A stretch of 64,000 nucleotides of DNA from Verrucomicrobiota bacterium (GCA_026397725.1 JAPLUI010000069.1:31397-95396); one strand, 5' to 3'. Counted from the first letter of the stretch, positions 45,485 through 55,541 are shown. The notes: generated from the sequence alone by a model not told the origin. Numbers and translations are program-made.

Positions 45485-47991
45485 TTCCTCATGCTCCGCA
45501 ACTCCGGTTGGGTGGTCGCGGCCTCGATGGCCTTGATCGCCTCCTCAACCGAATCGACCCGCCGCTTGTTGCAGTCCGTGGGAAACCTTCCGGCTTTCCA
45601 TTCCGAATTGAAGTAGTCAATCAACTCCCGCAATTGCGGCAGCACCCCGCGGGCGGCGGTGCCATAACCGACGACTTCCTTCATGATCACTCCGGTGCGG
45701 CTTTCACTGCCGTGGCCGCCCTGGGTCTTGGCAAACTCGACACCCGCCTCGATGCCCTCCTTGAAATGATATTTCGTCAGCGCCTTGAATCCTCCCATGC
45801 GGATTTCGTTGGAAAACATCTTGTCCGCCGGACTGGGGGTCTTGACGGCGGCGAAGATGGCCGGTGCCAGCGCCTCAACGTCCTCCACCGTGAGATGGTT
45901 TTCAAAATAGCCTTTCAAGCGCATGCGCGCCATGCCGTCCGCGTTGGTGGACACCACCTGGATCGCCGGATAGACCCAGTGCCGATCGGTGTCCTTGACC
46001 ACCTTCGCCAATGGTCCCGCGAACAAGGCCCAGGCCAATTGGCCGTGCGTGAGTTGGATGGGATCGGCCCAATTGATCGGTTGGAGCGGTTCGGCGGTCT
46101 TGACCAGCGCCTTGAGGGTGTCGGCAACGCCCGGCTTGGCATCGCCACCCATGCCCCTGATGGCTGCCGCCGCCTTGTAGCGCAGCCAGCGGTCTTGATG
46201 GGAAAGCAGCCGGACAAACACCGGCAGCGCCTCGACACTCTTGAGGTAGCCGAGGGTTTCGCAGGCACCCTGGCACGCATGAGCGTCGGAGCCTTCCGCC
46301 ATCTTGATCAGTTCCGGCACCATCGCCTTGGCTTCGGGACGCTTGGCCAGCTCCTCCGCCGCCCAGCCGCGCACCACGGGTGACCAATCGCCGAACGCCA
46401 CCACCAGTTGCGCGGGTGTCATTTTCAGGCGCTCCAGATCGAAGCGACCCGAGGCAACGGCGGCATCCACCTCCTGCTGGTCCAGCGCGTTGGCCGGATT
46501 GGCGTCCTTGCCGGTGATGCAGAGCTTTTTCAACGCCAGCGAATACGTCAGCACATAGGTGGCGGTCGGGCTGAGACCGTAATAGCCACTAGATCCGTAG
46601 TAGGTATCATCGCCGGTTTTGCCGGGTCCGTATTGTTCGCCGCCATCGTAGGTGAACGAGCCGTCGCAGCGGCGCACCAGGTCGAGGTGGGTGGACGCCT
46701 CCCTGAAGAACGCGGCGGCGGCGGCGGGTCCTCCGACATTGGCACCGAGTGCGCCCCACAGGTAGCTGAAGCCCTGGCCGGTGTGGCCGCATTCGCGGTT
46801 TTTGAAGCCGGCGGTGGCCATCTTGGCGAAGAATTGGGACTCCTTGGGCCGGTTTCCCTGCAAGCCAAAGAGCATCGCAGCCATGGCGTCCTTGCCATTG
46901 TTGTCATGAAATGGCCATGGCTCATGCTCGCCATAGGGAATGGCACCCTTGTCCACAAAGTAGCCGAAGAACCTCGACGCCCGCTCGATGGCCGGATCAA
47001 TCTCCGGATCGGTCACACCGCATTTCTTGCCCATGACGATGGCCAGATTGGCTCCCAGCCCCGCCTGATTGACCGGGCCGTAGGGCGGGATGGATCCGTG
47101 GAGTTTGCCGTCGGATGTCAGGTCGGCGAAGCCGTGGCCGAAGGTGCCGTACATGCCCTGGCCGCGGGCTGTCGAAATGGTGATTTCGCGGATGGCATGC
47201 ATGACCTCCTGGTCACCGGTGCGAAGGAAATACTCGCACAGGAACAGGTTGCGGTAGCCGCTCTCCCAGGCGCCCAGGCCCCGCTTTTGCAGGTTCATCG
47301 TGGCTGGCCCCATCTTGCGGGCGAACGCCTGGAGCTTGGGCAGATAGGCGGGGTTGCCGGTGGCTAACAACGCGAGCCCGTTGATCGCACCACGCCAATC
47401 TTCCCGCAACGGTTCTTTCTCCAGCACCTTGCAGGCGTCGTTGAAAATCTTCTGCGACTTCGGGCAGTTATAGGGCGCAGTGGCGCTGTAGGTGCCCATC
47501 ACGTTGAGCTTGAGCTGCACGTTCCGGGTTGTTCCCGCCCGCCAAACACTTAGCTTCAGGATGCCATTGTTCGATTCCTTCTCCGCCTCCTGGATGGCCG
47601 CCGCAATGCTCCGGCGGGCATCGTCGGTGAACAAGGCGCCGCCTACCCCGAGAATCACGTCGTTAACCTGCATCACGCCGTCGGCCGGCGACTTGGCCCC
47701 GACATGGGTGACGAGAATCTGCCGACTCGGGGCCGTGGTGCGCCCCTGCAAGCCGTCGAAGTGGGTGGCGGGTTTCAGATAGATCCAGCCGCGCATCCCG
47801 GTGGCTCCCAGATTGTAGGTGCCCTTGCGATCCACTCCGGTGGTTTCGCCCTTGGTGAGATCCGGCGGACCCTCGACCGCCATGACCGGCAGGCCCAGCA
47901 ACAGGGTCATGGCCATGAGGGCGGAGCCAACCCGCTGGTTCGTTTTGGTCAGGGTTCTCATGCGCTTGTGGCTCGGTGGTGGCGTGTGCAT
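45481..47991 (-). CDS. DUF6288 protein: PDZ, alpha-toroid and HEAT repeats
   Basis: Exported protein of about 836 residues resembling DUF6288 proteins of the PVC group. Signal peptide near residues 12-40 (VGSALMAMTLLLGLPVMA). A PDZ-like domain at about 80-170 (ILVTHVGAKSPADGVMQVND, VILGVGG), then an alpha-helical toroid (ANGLALLATGNPAYLPKL type repeats, GFSYLWGALGANVGG, YYGSSGYYGLSPTATY), and HEAT-like repeats from about 520 (SPVVRGWAAEELAKRPEA). No catalytic residues are recognised, so the function is unknown; a carbohydrate or protein scaffold role is possible. ATG 47991 and 47961 are both plausible; codons upstream of 47991 overlap the neighbouring coding end. Its gene ends four bases inside the neighbouring GH2 frame extension. 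Confidence 0.7.
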   Translation of the reverse strand: MHTPPPSHKRMRTLTKTNQRVGSALMAMTLLLGLPVMAVEGPPDLTKGETTGVDRKGTYNLGATGMRGWIYLKPATHFDGLQGRTTAPSRQILVTHVGAKSPADGVMQVNDVILGVGGALFTDDARRSIAAAIQEAEKESNNGILKLSVWRAGTTRNVQLKLNVMGTYSATAPYNCPKSQKIFNDACKVLEKEPLREDWRGAINGLALLATGNPAYLPKLQAFARKMGPATMNLQKRGLGAWESGYRNLFLCEYFLRTGDQEVMHAIREITISTARGQGMYGTFGHGFADLTSDGKLHGSIPPYGPVNQAGLGANLAIVMGKKCGVTDPEIDPAIERASRFFGYFVDKGAIPYGEHEPWPFHDNNGKDAMAAMLFGLQGNRPKESQFFAKMATAGFKNRECGHTGQGFSYLWGALGANVGGPAAAAAFFREASTHLDLVRRCDGSFTYDGGEQYGPGKTGDDTYYGSSGYYGLSPTATYVLTYSLALKKLCITGKDANPANALDQQEVDAAVASGRFDLERLKMTPAQLVVAFGDWSPVVRGWAAEELAKRPEAKAMVPELIKMAEGSDAHACQGACETLGYLKSVEALPVFVRLLSHQDRWLRYKAAAAIRGMGGDAKPGVADTLKALVKTAEPLQPINWADPIQLTHGQLAWALFAGPLAKVVKDTDRHWVYPAIQVVSTNADGMARMRLKGYFENHLTVEDVEALAPAIFAAVKTPSPADKMFSNEIRMGGFKALTKYHFKEGIEAGVEFAKTQGGHGSESRTGVIMKEVVGYGTAARGVLPQLRELIDYFNSEWKAGRFPTDCNKRRVDSVEEAIKAIEAATTQPELRSMRK

Positions 47992-48011
47992 ATATATTGG
48001 CGGGTTGCTTC

Positions 48012-51000
48012 CTATTTGGAATGCGGTTTCTCCGGCAGGATCGGCACGTCGCAGAAGGTGAGGGCGGCGATGCCGCACTTGCCGAAAACCAGGTCGTTCT
48101 GATTCCAGTTCATTTCCTTGAGATAGGTGATTTTGCCGGCGGTGGCGGGTGCCTTGAGTTGCAGGGTGATCACGTTGCCGCTCACGCTGCCCTTGGCCAC
48201 CTTGTCCTTTTCGTCATCCAGATAGAACTGGCCGGCCAGCGAATCCATCCAAATGACCGGTTGGTCAAACTCGAGGATGATCGCGTCCTTCGCGCCGCTC
48301 GCATAATATGCCTGTTTGAGATCGGGCGCGGTGATTGGCTCGGGCACCTTGCGCCCGTAGAAATCCCGCTCGATGAGCGGTTGCATCAGGCGCGCGAATT
48401 CGGACCAGCCGGTCAGCGGATAATGGCAGCCTCCGGGTGGCTTGATGCCGAGCGTGGACATGACGTCCATGTTGGAATAAAGCCGCGACAGGGTCCGCTG
48501 CCTCTCGCGCAGCATGTCGCCGTGGCCGTTGCCCTGGCTGCAGCCATTGGGCCAGATCTGGAACACATAGTAGTGGCGGATGTTGGGCATGTCCTGTTTC
48601 CAGGCCGCCGACATGTCCAGGAAATAATTATGATAGGTCTCCCAGCCATAACCGCCGTCGGGACCGTCCGAACCCTGGTCCGCTTCACCCTGATGCCAGA
48701 GTACCGCGCGGATGCCGTGCGTCAGCCGGGCCTGTCGCACGCGCCAGAGCATCCGGCCATAGATTGTTGCTAGATCCACGGGATTGGCCTCATTGCGCTG
48801 GTGCTCGTCAATCCGGGTGCCGCCAACTGCGGCCTGAATGATGCAGATCGGCATCTTATTGCTTTCCAGGAGTTTTTTTGCGAGATCCATGCCCCACCAA
48901 CCGAGGTAATCGCTCGATCCCGGATACGGCCTCCAGGCCGGGCTGGACCACAGGATTGGCCTCTTGAGGTTACCGCCCCTGTCGGCGGCGTCGCCTTGTC
49001 CGCTCGGCCCGCCATAGCTGCGGATCCACTCGCTGGTGACATTCGGCGACTGCTCATTGGTATCAAGCGCCAGCGCGTTGGATTGGCCGTCGATCAAATA
49101 GGCGTCACCGCAGACCAAGTTGTTGACCGTCTGCAATACCGTCTCGGTCCCGCCGGTCTTGGTCCCGAACTCAACTTTGTATTTGATCAAGCCCGCCTGG
49201 ATTTTGACAGTGAACGCATAGGCGTTTTCGGCCGTAGGCTTCAGGGTCTCTGTCTTGATGAGTTTGTCATCAGCGTAGAGTTTTAGAAACACCGAATCCG
49301 CAGCATTGGACAGCGTTCCGTTGAAATAGATCGTGCCCTCGTTTTTGTCATCACGTGCATAGAACTGGCCAGCCTCGGGCTGCTCGTCCTTTCCCGGAAT
49401 CCGCTGGACCCACCCATCTTCATGCGGCTCTGTCACCATGATCGATGCGGTGCCTGCGCAGGCCGACCCGCCATTATCAATCGCCACTTTCACGGCAAGC
49501 GGACCACTGTATTGCGAGCGTTTGAGAATCAACTTGCCTGGCACAATCTCCTTGATCACGGCCCCTCCCGAGACTGTCCAGGTGTAGCGCAATTCGCCGG
49601 CACCTTTACCCTTCATCGCAGCTAAGTTGCTGATCGCCGGCACGACTTCAATCGTATCGCGCCCATTCCATTGGGTCGGCGTCTTCAGGGTGAATACCGG
49701 ATCGGGAATACTGTCATTGATCGTCACTGGTATGTCCTTGGTCTTGACGCCCTTGGCATACACCGCCTTGAACTGCAGGGTGAATGATTGATCGCCCGTC
49801 ACGCGCCCGGCATCCAGCGTATATGAAAACCGGTCCACGGCGACGACCGATTCCACCCCGTCCTTCTTGAGAGTCCAGTAAACCTTCTGGGCACCGCCGG
49901 CTTGGGCGCTAACGGTCGCGCTCTTGCCCTCATCAACCTTTACCCGATCAGGTAAAACCGCAAAGGCGTCCCCTGGCTTCGCCAGAATACCCACCAGTGT
50001 CTGCGTCGGCTTCTGGTTCTCGTACTCCAATTTGATCCAGTCGGCGGAACGGGTCACCTTGGAGACGCGCACCTCGTCGAGGTCGCCGGCAAAGTCGTAA
50101 CGGCGTCCAAAGCCGCCGACAAACATTTGGACGGGAGAGGGGATGTTCATGCTGCCGGCCGTGCTGCTGTTATCAAGCACGCCATTCACATAAAGCCGTG
50201 CCTCGCCGGTCTTATACGTGTGGGCCACGTGATACCATTGAGACAGTGCGATCGTGCTGGCGCCGGCAACATTTCCTCCCCCCCAACAATTCATGCTAAG
50301 ACGTGGCGGACTCGCCACCTGCATCACCACGATGCCTTGGGGTATCGAGAGACCCCAGCCCAGCAGGGTGTTACGGGTCGCGTTGTCCCGGAACCATGCT
50401 CCCGTGGAATGCGGGTTGGAGCCTGAAGGAAAATTCCTGAGGTCAGTCCCGCAGTTGATACCCTGTCCCGCCGAGAAGTGCCGGCCCTGGCCGACCACTC
50501 CCGCGGCCGCCGTCGTGCCGGCGTTGACGGGAGCCGTTGAGCCGGCTGAATCCGTCGCGACGTCGTCGAGATGCAGGACGCTGACAAAGCCATTATCGGC
50601 ATTGAATACGGCGGAGCCGCTCGAAACGTTGAGCGCGTCGGTGCTGCCCCAACGCATCTTGATTTCCTGTTTGGTGTTGCCCAGAATGAGTGGAATACGC
50701 AGCCAGATGGCGGCGGTTCCGCCGGCCGGATCCCATTGCTCAATCTCATGCGCCAGGAAGGCGCCGTCGCTTGTTGCAAAGCGGATGTCTCCGCCATCGG
50801 TTCGGGCCTGACTGAAATCAAAGAAGTCGGCATTCAGCCGGACCAGCACCGGGAAGTTGGCTTCCGAGGCCGAAGCCGCCAGATTCGCCCCGTCGGGCGT
50901 GGTGATAATGAAAAGGGAAGCGGAGTGTTTCCAGGTCGGAAAGAGCACCCGGGTGCTGACCTGCGCGGAATGGGCGCTCTCGCCCGTCTCGTTGGTCGCC

Positions 51001-52220
51001 GAGATCACATAGTAATAGGTCGTGTCGCGGGCCACGAGGGTGTCCGCGTAGGCCGTCCCAGCGGAGGTGCCGATCACCGCATAGGGTCCGCCTTGGGTCG
51101 GCGCGCGCATTACCTTGTAGCCGGTCGCTGAAGTCGACGCGTTCCACTTCAGACTCACCTGCGAGTTGTTTCCAGTGATAGCCACCCCTGCCGGTGCGGC
51201 GGGCACGGGAGGCGCTGCCGGCGTGGCGCTGGCCGGTGCCGAGTTCGCGCTCTCTCCTGCGGAATTGGTGGCGGACACCGCATAGTAATAGGTCGTGCCG
51301 TTGACCAGCGAAGGGTCGGAATATGCCCGGCTTCGGGTAGTGCCAATGACAGCATACGGTCCGCCATTGGCCAGTGACCGCTTCACGTTGTAGCCGCTGG
51401 CGTAGGGCGCAGTGTTCCAGCTCAGAGACACGGATAGATTGCCCGGCGAGACCGTCAATCCCGTTGGCGTGGCGGGCTGGTTCGTGCGCCCCAGCAGCAA
51501 TTGGTTCTGCTCGAATCCGCCGGAGGGGAAGGTGAACGCGCGCACCCGCTCGACGACGGTGCCGGGCGGAAAATAGGTGGCGCCATTGAAGTTGTTGTCG
51601 CCAACACCGATGCTGGAGATCTGAATGCCGCCGGTGTCGTCCGTCGTGCGGCTGCCGATCTCGACACCGTCCACATAGGCGTGCAGCGTCAGGTCGTCAA
51701 AGCGCACGAGGGCCATGGCGTGCCGGCCCTGCAGTCGAATGCCGGAACCGGTCACGGTCGTTCGGGTCAGATTCTCGCCCCCGGTTCGGTTGTAGTTCTG
51801 ATTCAGCCAGGCGGCCCCGTCGCTGACGGAGTTACCCGGTCCGGTTGGCGCTCCGAGGCCGAAGCAACACCGATAGCCGGCGTTATCCAGCGAGAGATAT
51901 TGCACGCCGAGGTCATTGTTGGCGGTGGCGGTTCCGATGAAGATCATCTCCACCCCGGAGTTGATGAAACTCAAACCCTTGGGTGCGCCGTGGCGCATGA
52001 TCCCTCCCCCGGCACCCGGAGTTCCTATTTGAATTCCCGCGGGGGTAAGGGTGGTGGTTCGCTCCAATGACCAGCCCGGATTGACTGAGTTGGCAAAGGA
52101 CCAATCGCCGACAATGGTATTCTGCGCGCGGGCGGAAACTGCGGCTAACACCGCGATGAGGACACCGGGGAGGCGAGAGGCCAATCGTGTCCGATTAACA
52201 ATTTTGCGTGTTGGATTCAT
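48012..52220 (-). CDS. Giant secreted LamG-FN3-DUF2341-SGNH esterase
   Basis: 1402 residues, closely related in its last two thirds to the protein at 37201. Signal peptide 1-32 (LPGVLIAVLAAVSARA). N-terminal LamG-like domain 35-245, two FN3 domains (about 250-335 and 340-425, both with YYYAVSATN or YYYVISATN), DUF2341 about 430-540 (NFPVLVRLNADFFDFSQA), LamG 545-725, Ig-like region 740-1040, SGNH esterase 1043-1320 (DAYLIDGQSNALALD, VLWHQGEADQG, GGCHYPLTGW) and a tail with GIAALTFCDVP. It should act as an acetylesterase attached to several binding modules. ATG 52220 gives the export signal. DNA identity with 37201-39900 is high enough to allow recombination between the two. Confidence 0.78.
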   Translation of the reverse strand: MNPTRKIVNRTRLASRLPGVLIAVLAAVSARAQNTIVGDWSFANSVNPGWSLERTTTLTPAGIQIGTPGAGGGIMRHGAPKGLSFINSGVEMIFIGTATANNDLGVQYLSLDNAGYRCCFGLGAPTGPGNSVSDGAAWLNQNYNRTGGENLTRTTVTGSGIRLQGRHAMALVRFDDLTLHAYVDGVEIGSRTTDDTGGIQISSIGVGDNNFNGATYFPPGTVVERVRAFTFPSGGFEQNQLLLGRTNQPATPTGLTVSPGNLSVSLSWNTAPYASGYNVKRSLANGGPYAVIGTTRSRAYSDPSLVNGTTYYYAVSATNSAGESANSAPASATPAAPPVPAAPAGVAITGNNSQVSLKWNASTSATGYKVMRAPTQGGPYAVIGTSAGTAYADTLVARDTTYYYVISATNETGESAHSAQVSTRVLFPTWKHSASLFIITTPDGANLAASASEANFPVLVRLNADFFDFSQARTDGGDIRFATSDGAFLAHEIEQWDPAGGTAAIWLRIPLILGNTKQEIKMRWGSTDALNVSSGSAVFNADNGFVSVLHLDDVATDSAGSTAPVNAGTTAAAGVVGQGRHFSAGQGINCGTDLRNFPSGSNPHSTGAWFRDNATRNTLLGWGLSIPQGIVVMQVASPPRLSMNCWGGGNVAGASTIALSQWYHVAHTYKTGEARLYVNGVLDNSSTAGSMNIPSPVQMFVGGFGRRYDFAGDLDEVRVSKVTRSADWIKLEYENQKPTQTLVGILAKPGDAFAVLPDRVKVDEGKSATVSAQAGGAQKVYWTLKKDGVESVVAVDRFSYTLDAGRVTGDQSFTLQFKAVYAKGVKTKDIPVTINDSIPDPVFTLKTPTQWNGRDTIEVVPAISNLAAMKGKGAGELRYTWTVSGGAVIKEIVPGKLILKRSQYSGPLAVKVAIDNGGSACAGTASIMVTEPHEDGWVQRIPGKDEQPEAGQFYARDDKNEGTIYFNGTLSNAADSVFLKLYADDKLIKTETLKPTAENAYAFTVKIQAGLIKYKVEFGTKTGGTETVLQTVNNLVCGDAYLIDGQSNALALDTNEQSPNVTSEWIRSYGGPSGQGDAADRGGNLKRPILWSSPAWRPYPGSSDYLGWWGMDLAKKLLESNKMPICIIQAAVGGTRIDEHQRNEANPVDLATIYGRMLWRVRQARLTHGIRAVLWHQGEADQGSDGPDGGYGWETYHNYFLDMSAAWKQDMPNIRHYYVFQIWPNGCSQGNGHGDMLRERQRTLSRLYSNMDVMSTLGIKPPGGCHYPLTGWSEFARLMQPLIERDFYGRKVPEPITAPDLKQAYYASGAKDAIILEFDQPVIWMDSLAGQFYLDDEKDKVAKGSVSGNVITLQLKAPATAGKITYLKEMNWNQNDLVFGKCGIAALTFCDVPILPEKPHSK

Positions 52221-52372
52221 GGATATGTTTCAATTGTGTGTCTGGTCGCCGCTGAGACGGATCGCAGTCCCCGGTAAAATCATGGAAAGATTGGAACAGG
52301 AGGAAACAGAGAAAGCAGAGGATTGAGAGAAGGCGCCCTCCGTGTTTTCTGTGTGCTCCTGTTCGAAATCCT

Positions 52373-53377
52373 TCAGCAATGATATCGAAGTGTTTGGTAA
52401 AATGATGACGAGGTGAAATCCGGTCGCCTTTCAACGTGTCGGGAGGTGTCGTTTCTTTCAGATATTGCGGTGTAATCATGGGAAAAGAAGTTGGCGAAAT
52501 GATGAAGAGGCAAAATGCTCGTGGATCGCGGATTGTGGACCGTGGATTGTGGATGATTGATCATTTCTTTGAAGGGCGGCCCGCCGTCGGTGTAGTAGAG
52601 ATCAGGATGATACCTGTCGATCAGGCCCTTCATCCGGTCCTCGAAGTTCTGCTCAAAGGCCGGCGGCCCGACATCCCCAGGCCCTTCATAGCCATAACCG
52701 GTATCGTTCCACGGCACACCATAGAGATCTGCGAATTTCGGGTCCTGTCCATCGTAGGGGACCCCTGCCAGCGGCCCGGTCTTGTCGGCTCCGTGTGAGG
52801 TCTGCAGCCAACGGTAGGTTCTGGCGACATGTGAAGCCACGCCGAAATGCAAGCCGTTCGCCACTGTCGCCTTCTGCCACATCCCGCACCCGTCCTTGCC
52901 GGCGGTGGCCATGGAATTCCAGCGCGGTTGGAATTTCGAATCCCACATATCGAAATTGTCATGGTGGGAGGCGACCGGCACCACGTAACGCGCGCCGGCC
53001 GCCTTGTAGAGCTTGACCAAGCGGTCGGCCTGGGCCTGATCAAACTTTGGCGCCTTGAAAAGTTTGCAGATGTCCTTGTATCCAAACTTCGAGGGATGGC
53101 CGTACGTGGCGCAGTGATATTTATAGCCCTCGCTGCCCTGTTCATACATCCACCACGCATACCAGGTGGACGCCACGCCGGGGATGCTTTCCGGCCCCCA
53201 GTGCATGAAGATGCCCAGCTTGCCGTCGATGAACCACTCGGGAATTTTGGCCTGCCTGAGTGACTCAACCGTCGCCTCGTACTTGCTCGGCCCCGCCTTA
53301 TCCGCCGCCCGTACAATCACCGGTGGCATCACCAATATCACAATTATCCAACTCAATATAACTAATCGGCCCTTCAT
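52373..53377 (-). CDS. C-terminally truncated GH29 alpha-L-fucosidase
   Basis: Residues 1-270 are a typical secreted GH29 N-terminus: signal peptide (VILSWIIVILVMPPVIVRA), WFIDGKLGIFMHWGPES, YVVPVASHHDNFDMWDS and the nucleophile region DLYYTDGG with D264. After GGPPFKEM the sequence becomes a translation of non-coding repeats (HPQSTVHNPRST, then SERNDTSRHVERRPDF) to 52373. The last third of the barrel, with the acid/base, and the C-terminal beta domain are lost. The break lies in the GTGGATTGTGG repeat at 52495-52570. The protein is almost surely inactive. Confidence 0.75.
   Translation of the reverse strand: MKGRLVILSWIIVILVMPPVIVRAADKAGPSKYEATVESLRQAKIPEWFIDGKLGIFMHWGPESIPGVASTWYAWWMYEQGSEGYKYHCATYGHPSKFGYKDICKLFKAPKFDQAQADRLVKLYKAAGARYVVPVASHHDNFDMWDSKFQPRWNSMATAGKDGCGMWQKATVANGLHFGVASHVARTYRWLQTSHGADKTGPLAGVPYDGQDPKFADLYGVPWNDTGYGYEGPGDVGPPAFEQNFEDRMKGLIDRYHPDLYYTDGGPPFKEMINHPQSTVHNPRSTSILPLHHFANFFSHDYTAISERNDTSRHVERRPDFTSSSFYQTLRYHC
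52403..52494 (+). repeat. Intergenic repeat, copy 1
   Basis: About 90 bases beginning GATGACGAGGTGAAATCCGG and including GTGTCGTTTCTTTCAGATAT; nearly identical to 56581-56671. On the minus strand it lies just after the break in the GH29 gene, as the other copy lies just after another shortened gene. No coding role is evident. Confidence 0.75.
52495..52570 (+). repeat. GTGGATTGTGG-type short repeats
   Basis: Contains AAATGATGAAGAGGCAAAATG and then GGATTGTGG, ACCGTGGATTGTGGATGATT. Such strings are common between genes in PVC-group genomes. The GH29 reading frame runs into it and loses homology here, so this is the insertion or deletion boundary. Confidence 0.55.
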
Positions 53378-53423
53378 TTATTCTATTCCATTCAAAGCAT
53401 TGTTTTTCGTTTCATCGCCGGCT

Positions 53424-54581
53424 TCATTTCGCCTGGGTTGTCACCGGATTGGTGAACTGGTAATGGGCGCTTAATGCCGCATACCACCGCTCGGCATGCA
53501 CCAGCAGCCCTCGTGGCCCGAAATGAATGCTGTCATGCCGATAGTCGGCACTGCCGACGAGATCGGTTGTGTCCGGTCCGCGGAAAGCGACACCTTGGTC
53601 CCACAACGCTTTTTGCGCACCGAGAATGCTCACGATGGCGGTCTGTCTTTCCGTTTCCTTTCTGTCTTTGGGTGGGCAGTAGCAATTGCCGGCGACAAAC
53701 CAATCCACGGGCCAGCCGAGTTGCGCGCGACTGAATTCAATCATGGCTTTCGCATCGCGCTCGTAGTTGGCGGCGGGCGTGGCGCCGTGATCGTTATCCG
53801 TGTCGGCATCGGCCTCGCCCTGCACCCAGAGCACGGCGCGAATCCCGGCGGGGCCAAACCATTTCGCACGTTCCACCAGCCGCTCGATATTGCCCGAACC
53901 GGCACCCGGCAACCAGTCACGCACCCGCATCCAGTTGATGGTTGCCGAGCGGAAGCAAACCGGTGCCCGTATTGTACGCGACAACATATCGCCGAGAATG
54001 GGCCATGGGGTACCACCCTCACCAACTGCGTCGGGGATCGGATCGGCTGCGGGCGTGAACTGTTTGCCGTCAAAATACACGGAAAGGCATTCCACCGATT
54101 TCTGTTTCGGACGGCCGAAGTTCACGGAATTGGATTGCCCGGCCGTGATATAAACATCACCCACTCCAACCTGTCCCACCGAAGCCTCGCCCAGAATCGT
54201 CTGATCTCTAGCTGATTTTCGGAACCGCACCTTGAGCGAGTACCATCCGCCTGTTGCCAGCTTCAGACTGCCAGTGAACTTGTCATCCTTGATCTGCGCG
54301 CTCTGGGCTACGACTGTCCACTCGGTCGCTGTCCCGCGCAATCCGGCACCCAGCTCGGCTTTCGCTTCGACCAGGGCCGTATTGGCAGGGACGGGACCCG
54401 CCACCTTGACCTCCGCCCATTCCTGCGCATTCCGCTGGATCACCTGCCGCTCAAGCGGCAAATCCAGCGAGGCTGGGTTTGCTGCTAACGCTGACTGCAG
54501 CGACAGTTGCATCGCTAACATTCCGCACAACGTCATCAACAACATGTCAGTACAAACAAGATTCTTTGCAATTTGATTCAT
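53424..54581 (-). CDS. Secreted SGNH acetylesterase (sialate O-acetylesterase-like)
   Basis: 385-residue exported esterase. Signal peptide 1-34 (LLMTLCGMLAMQLSLQSALA), a beta domain (residues 40-140, WAEVKVAGPVPANTALVEA), then the SGNH fold with GDVYITAGQSNSVNFG (nucleophile Ser), VLWVQGEADADTDN, and a late RHDSIHFGPRGLLVHAERW carrying the Asp-x-x-His pair. It probably removes acetyl groups from glycans. A complete gene, 46 bases downstream of nothing unusual, between an intact GDSL esterase and the broken GH29 gene. Confidence 0.82.
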   Translation of the reverse strand: MNQIAKNLVCTDMLLMTLCGMLAMQLSLQSALAANPASLDLPLERQVIQRNAQEWAEVKVAGPVPANTALVEAKAELGAGLRGTATEWTVVAQSAQIKDDKFTGSLKLATGGWYSLKVRFRKSARDQTILGEASVGQVGVGDVYITAGQSNSVNFGRPKQKSVECLSVYFDGKQFTPAADPIPDAVGEGGTPWPILGDMLSRTIRAPVCFRSATINWMRVRDWLPGAGSGNIERLVERAKWFGPAGIRAVLWVQGEADADTDNDHGATPAANYERDAKAMIEFSRAQLGWPVDWFVAGNCYCPPKDRKETERQTAIVSILGAQKALWDQGVAFRGPDTTDLVGSADYRHDSIHFGPRGLLVHAERWYAALSAHYQFTNPVTTQAK

Positions 54582-54617
54582 TTCTATGATCTCTCCATTC
54601 TGATTTCCATCTTCCGC

Positions 54618-55541
54618 CTACTTCCCGCTCCCTGCCATCGTTAGCAAATTACTGATCGCGACTGTAAATGTCTCGGAAATCAAAACATCCAGCCGTGTCT
54701 TCCTCTGATCCGCCAGCTTCTGTAATTGTTCCAGTTGCCGCAGACTGACGCTCTGGAGTTGCCCGGGAAGCTTGACCGCGTTGGGGATATCCAGCCACGC
54801 CTCCTGGGCGTTAAGGATCTGGTCTTTCTTGAAACCAAAGGTCCGGAGAATGCCGGTTGCCCAGACGAAGCTTCCCTCAGTATTCAAATGGACGCCATCA
54901 CTGGTCACGGTGTTCCCTCTATTTCCCAGTTCAGCCCGGCGTGCCAGCATGTCGGCACTCAGGTCGACCAGCAGACACTTCTTCTCCTTGGCCAGCGCGC
55001 GCAGGAAGTTATTGTAATCCACACACAGCCGATTTGCATCATTTGTCGGTTGGGCCTCATAGATCGGCGTTATGGTCGAAACCATGACATTGACTCCTGC
55101 AGCCTGACTCCGCTCGACAATCGCCGTGATGTTGCTCTTGTACTCGGACAACAAGACTCCATCCTTGCCGCCGGCATTCCAGGGACCAACGTCATTGACA
55201 CCGCAATTCAAGATCAACCATGTCGGCTTCTTGTCCAGAACGTCTTGTTGCAAACGTTTCAACATGTCCCTTGACGTGTGACCGCTCCGCCCGGCTGGAA
55301 TTGCCGTCGCCTTGATGCCATTGGCCTCCAGCGCGTCCATGATCAGGTGGATATGGCCGAGCGGACTGTTCCAGCCCCAATGCCCATTGGCGCTGTCCCA
55401 GGCCTGCTCGGTGATCGAGTCTCCCATGAAGGCGATTGAGTCGCCGCTCTTCACTGCGATTTCCTGCGCCAGGCTCCTTGTGCTCAGTGGGGTCAGCATC
55501 AGTGCCGTTATCCCGCATAACATGACTATTCGTTCTTTCAT
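54618..55541 (-). CDS. Secreted GDSL/SGNH hydrolase
   Basis: 307-residue esterase of the GDSL group. Signal peptide 1-26 (MLCGITALMLTPLSTRSLAQ). Block I FMGDSITEQ with nucleophile S42, Gly in GRSGHTSRDML (block II), GVNDVG (block III Asn) and DGVHLN (block V Asp and His) are all visible, so the enzyme should be active. Likely an acetylesterase on sugar or xylan-like substrates; the exact target is not known. The start of its leader (KERIVMLCG) resembles that of the frame at 57182 (KKRSVMLCG). Confidence 0.83.
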   Translation of the reverse strand: MKERIVMLCGITALMLTPLSTRSLAQEIAVKSGDSIAFMGDSITEQAWDSANGHWGWNSPLGHIHLIMDALEANGIKATAIPAGRSGHTSRDMLKRLQQDVLDKKPTWLILNCGVNDVGPWNAGGKDGVLLSEYKSNITAIVERSQAAGVNVMVSTITPIYEAQPTNDANRLCVDYNNFLRALAKEKKCLLVDLSADMLARRAELGNRGNTVTSDGVHLNTEGSFVWATGILRTFGFKKDQILNAQEAWLDIPNAVKLPGQLQSVSLRQLEQLQKLADQRKTRLDVLISETFTVAISNLLTMAGSGK

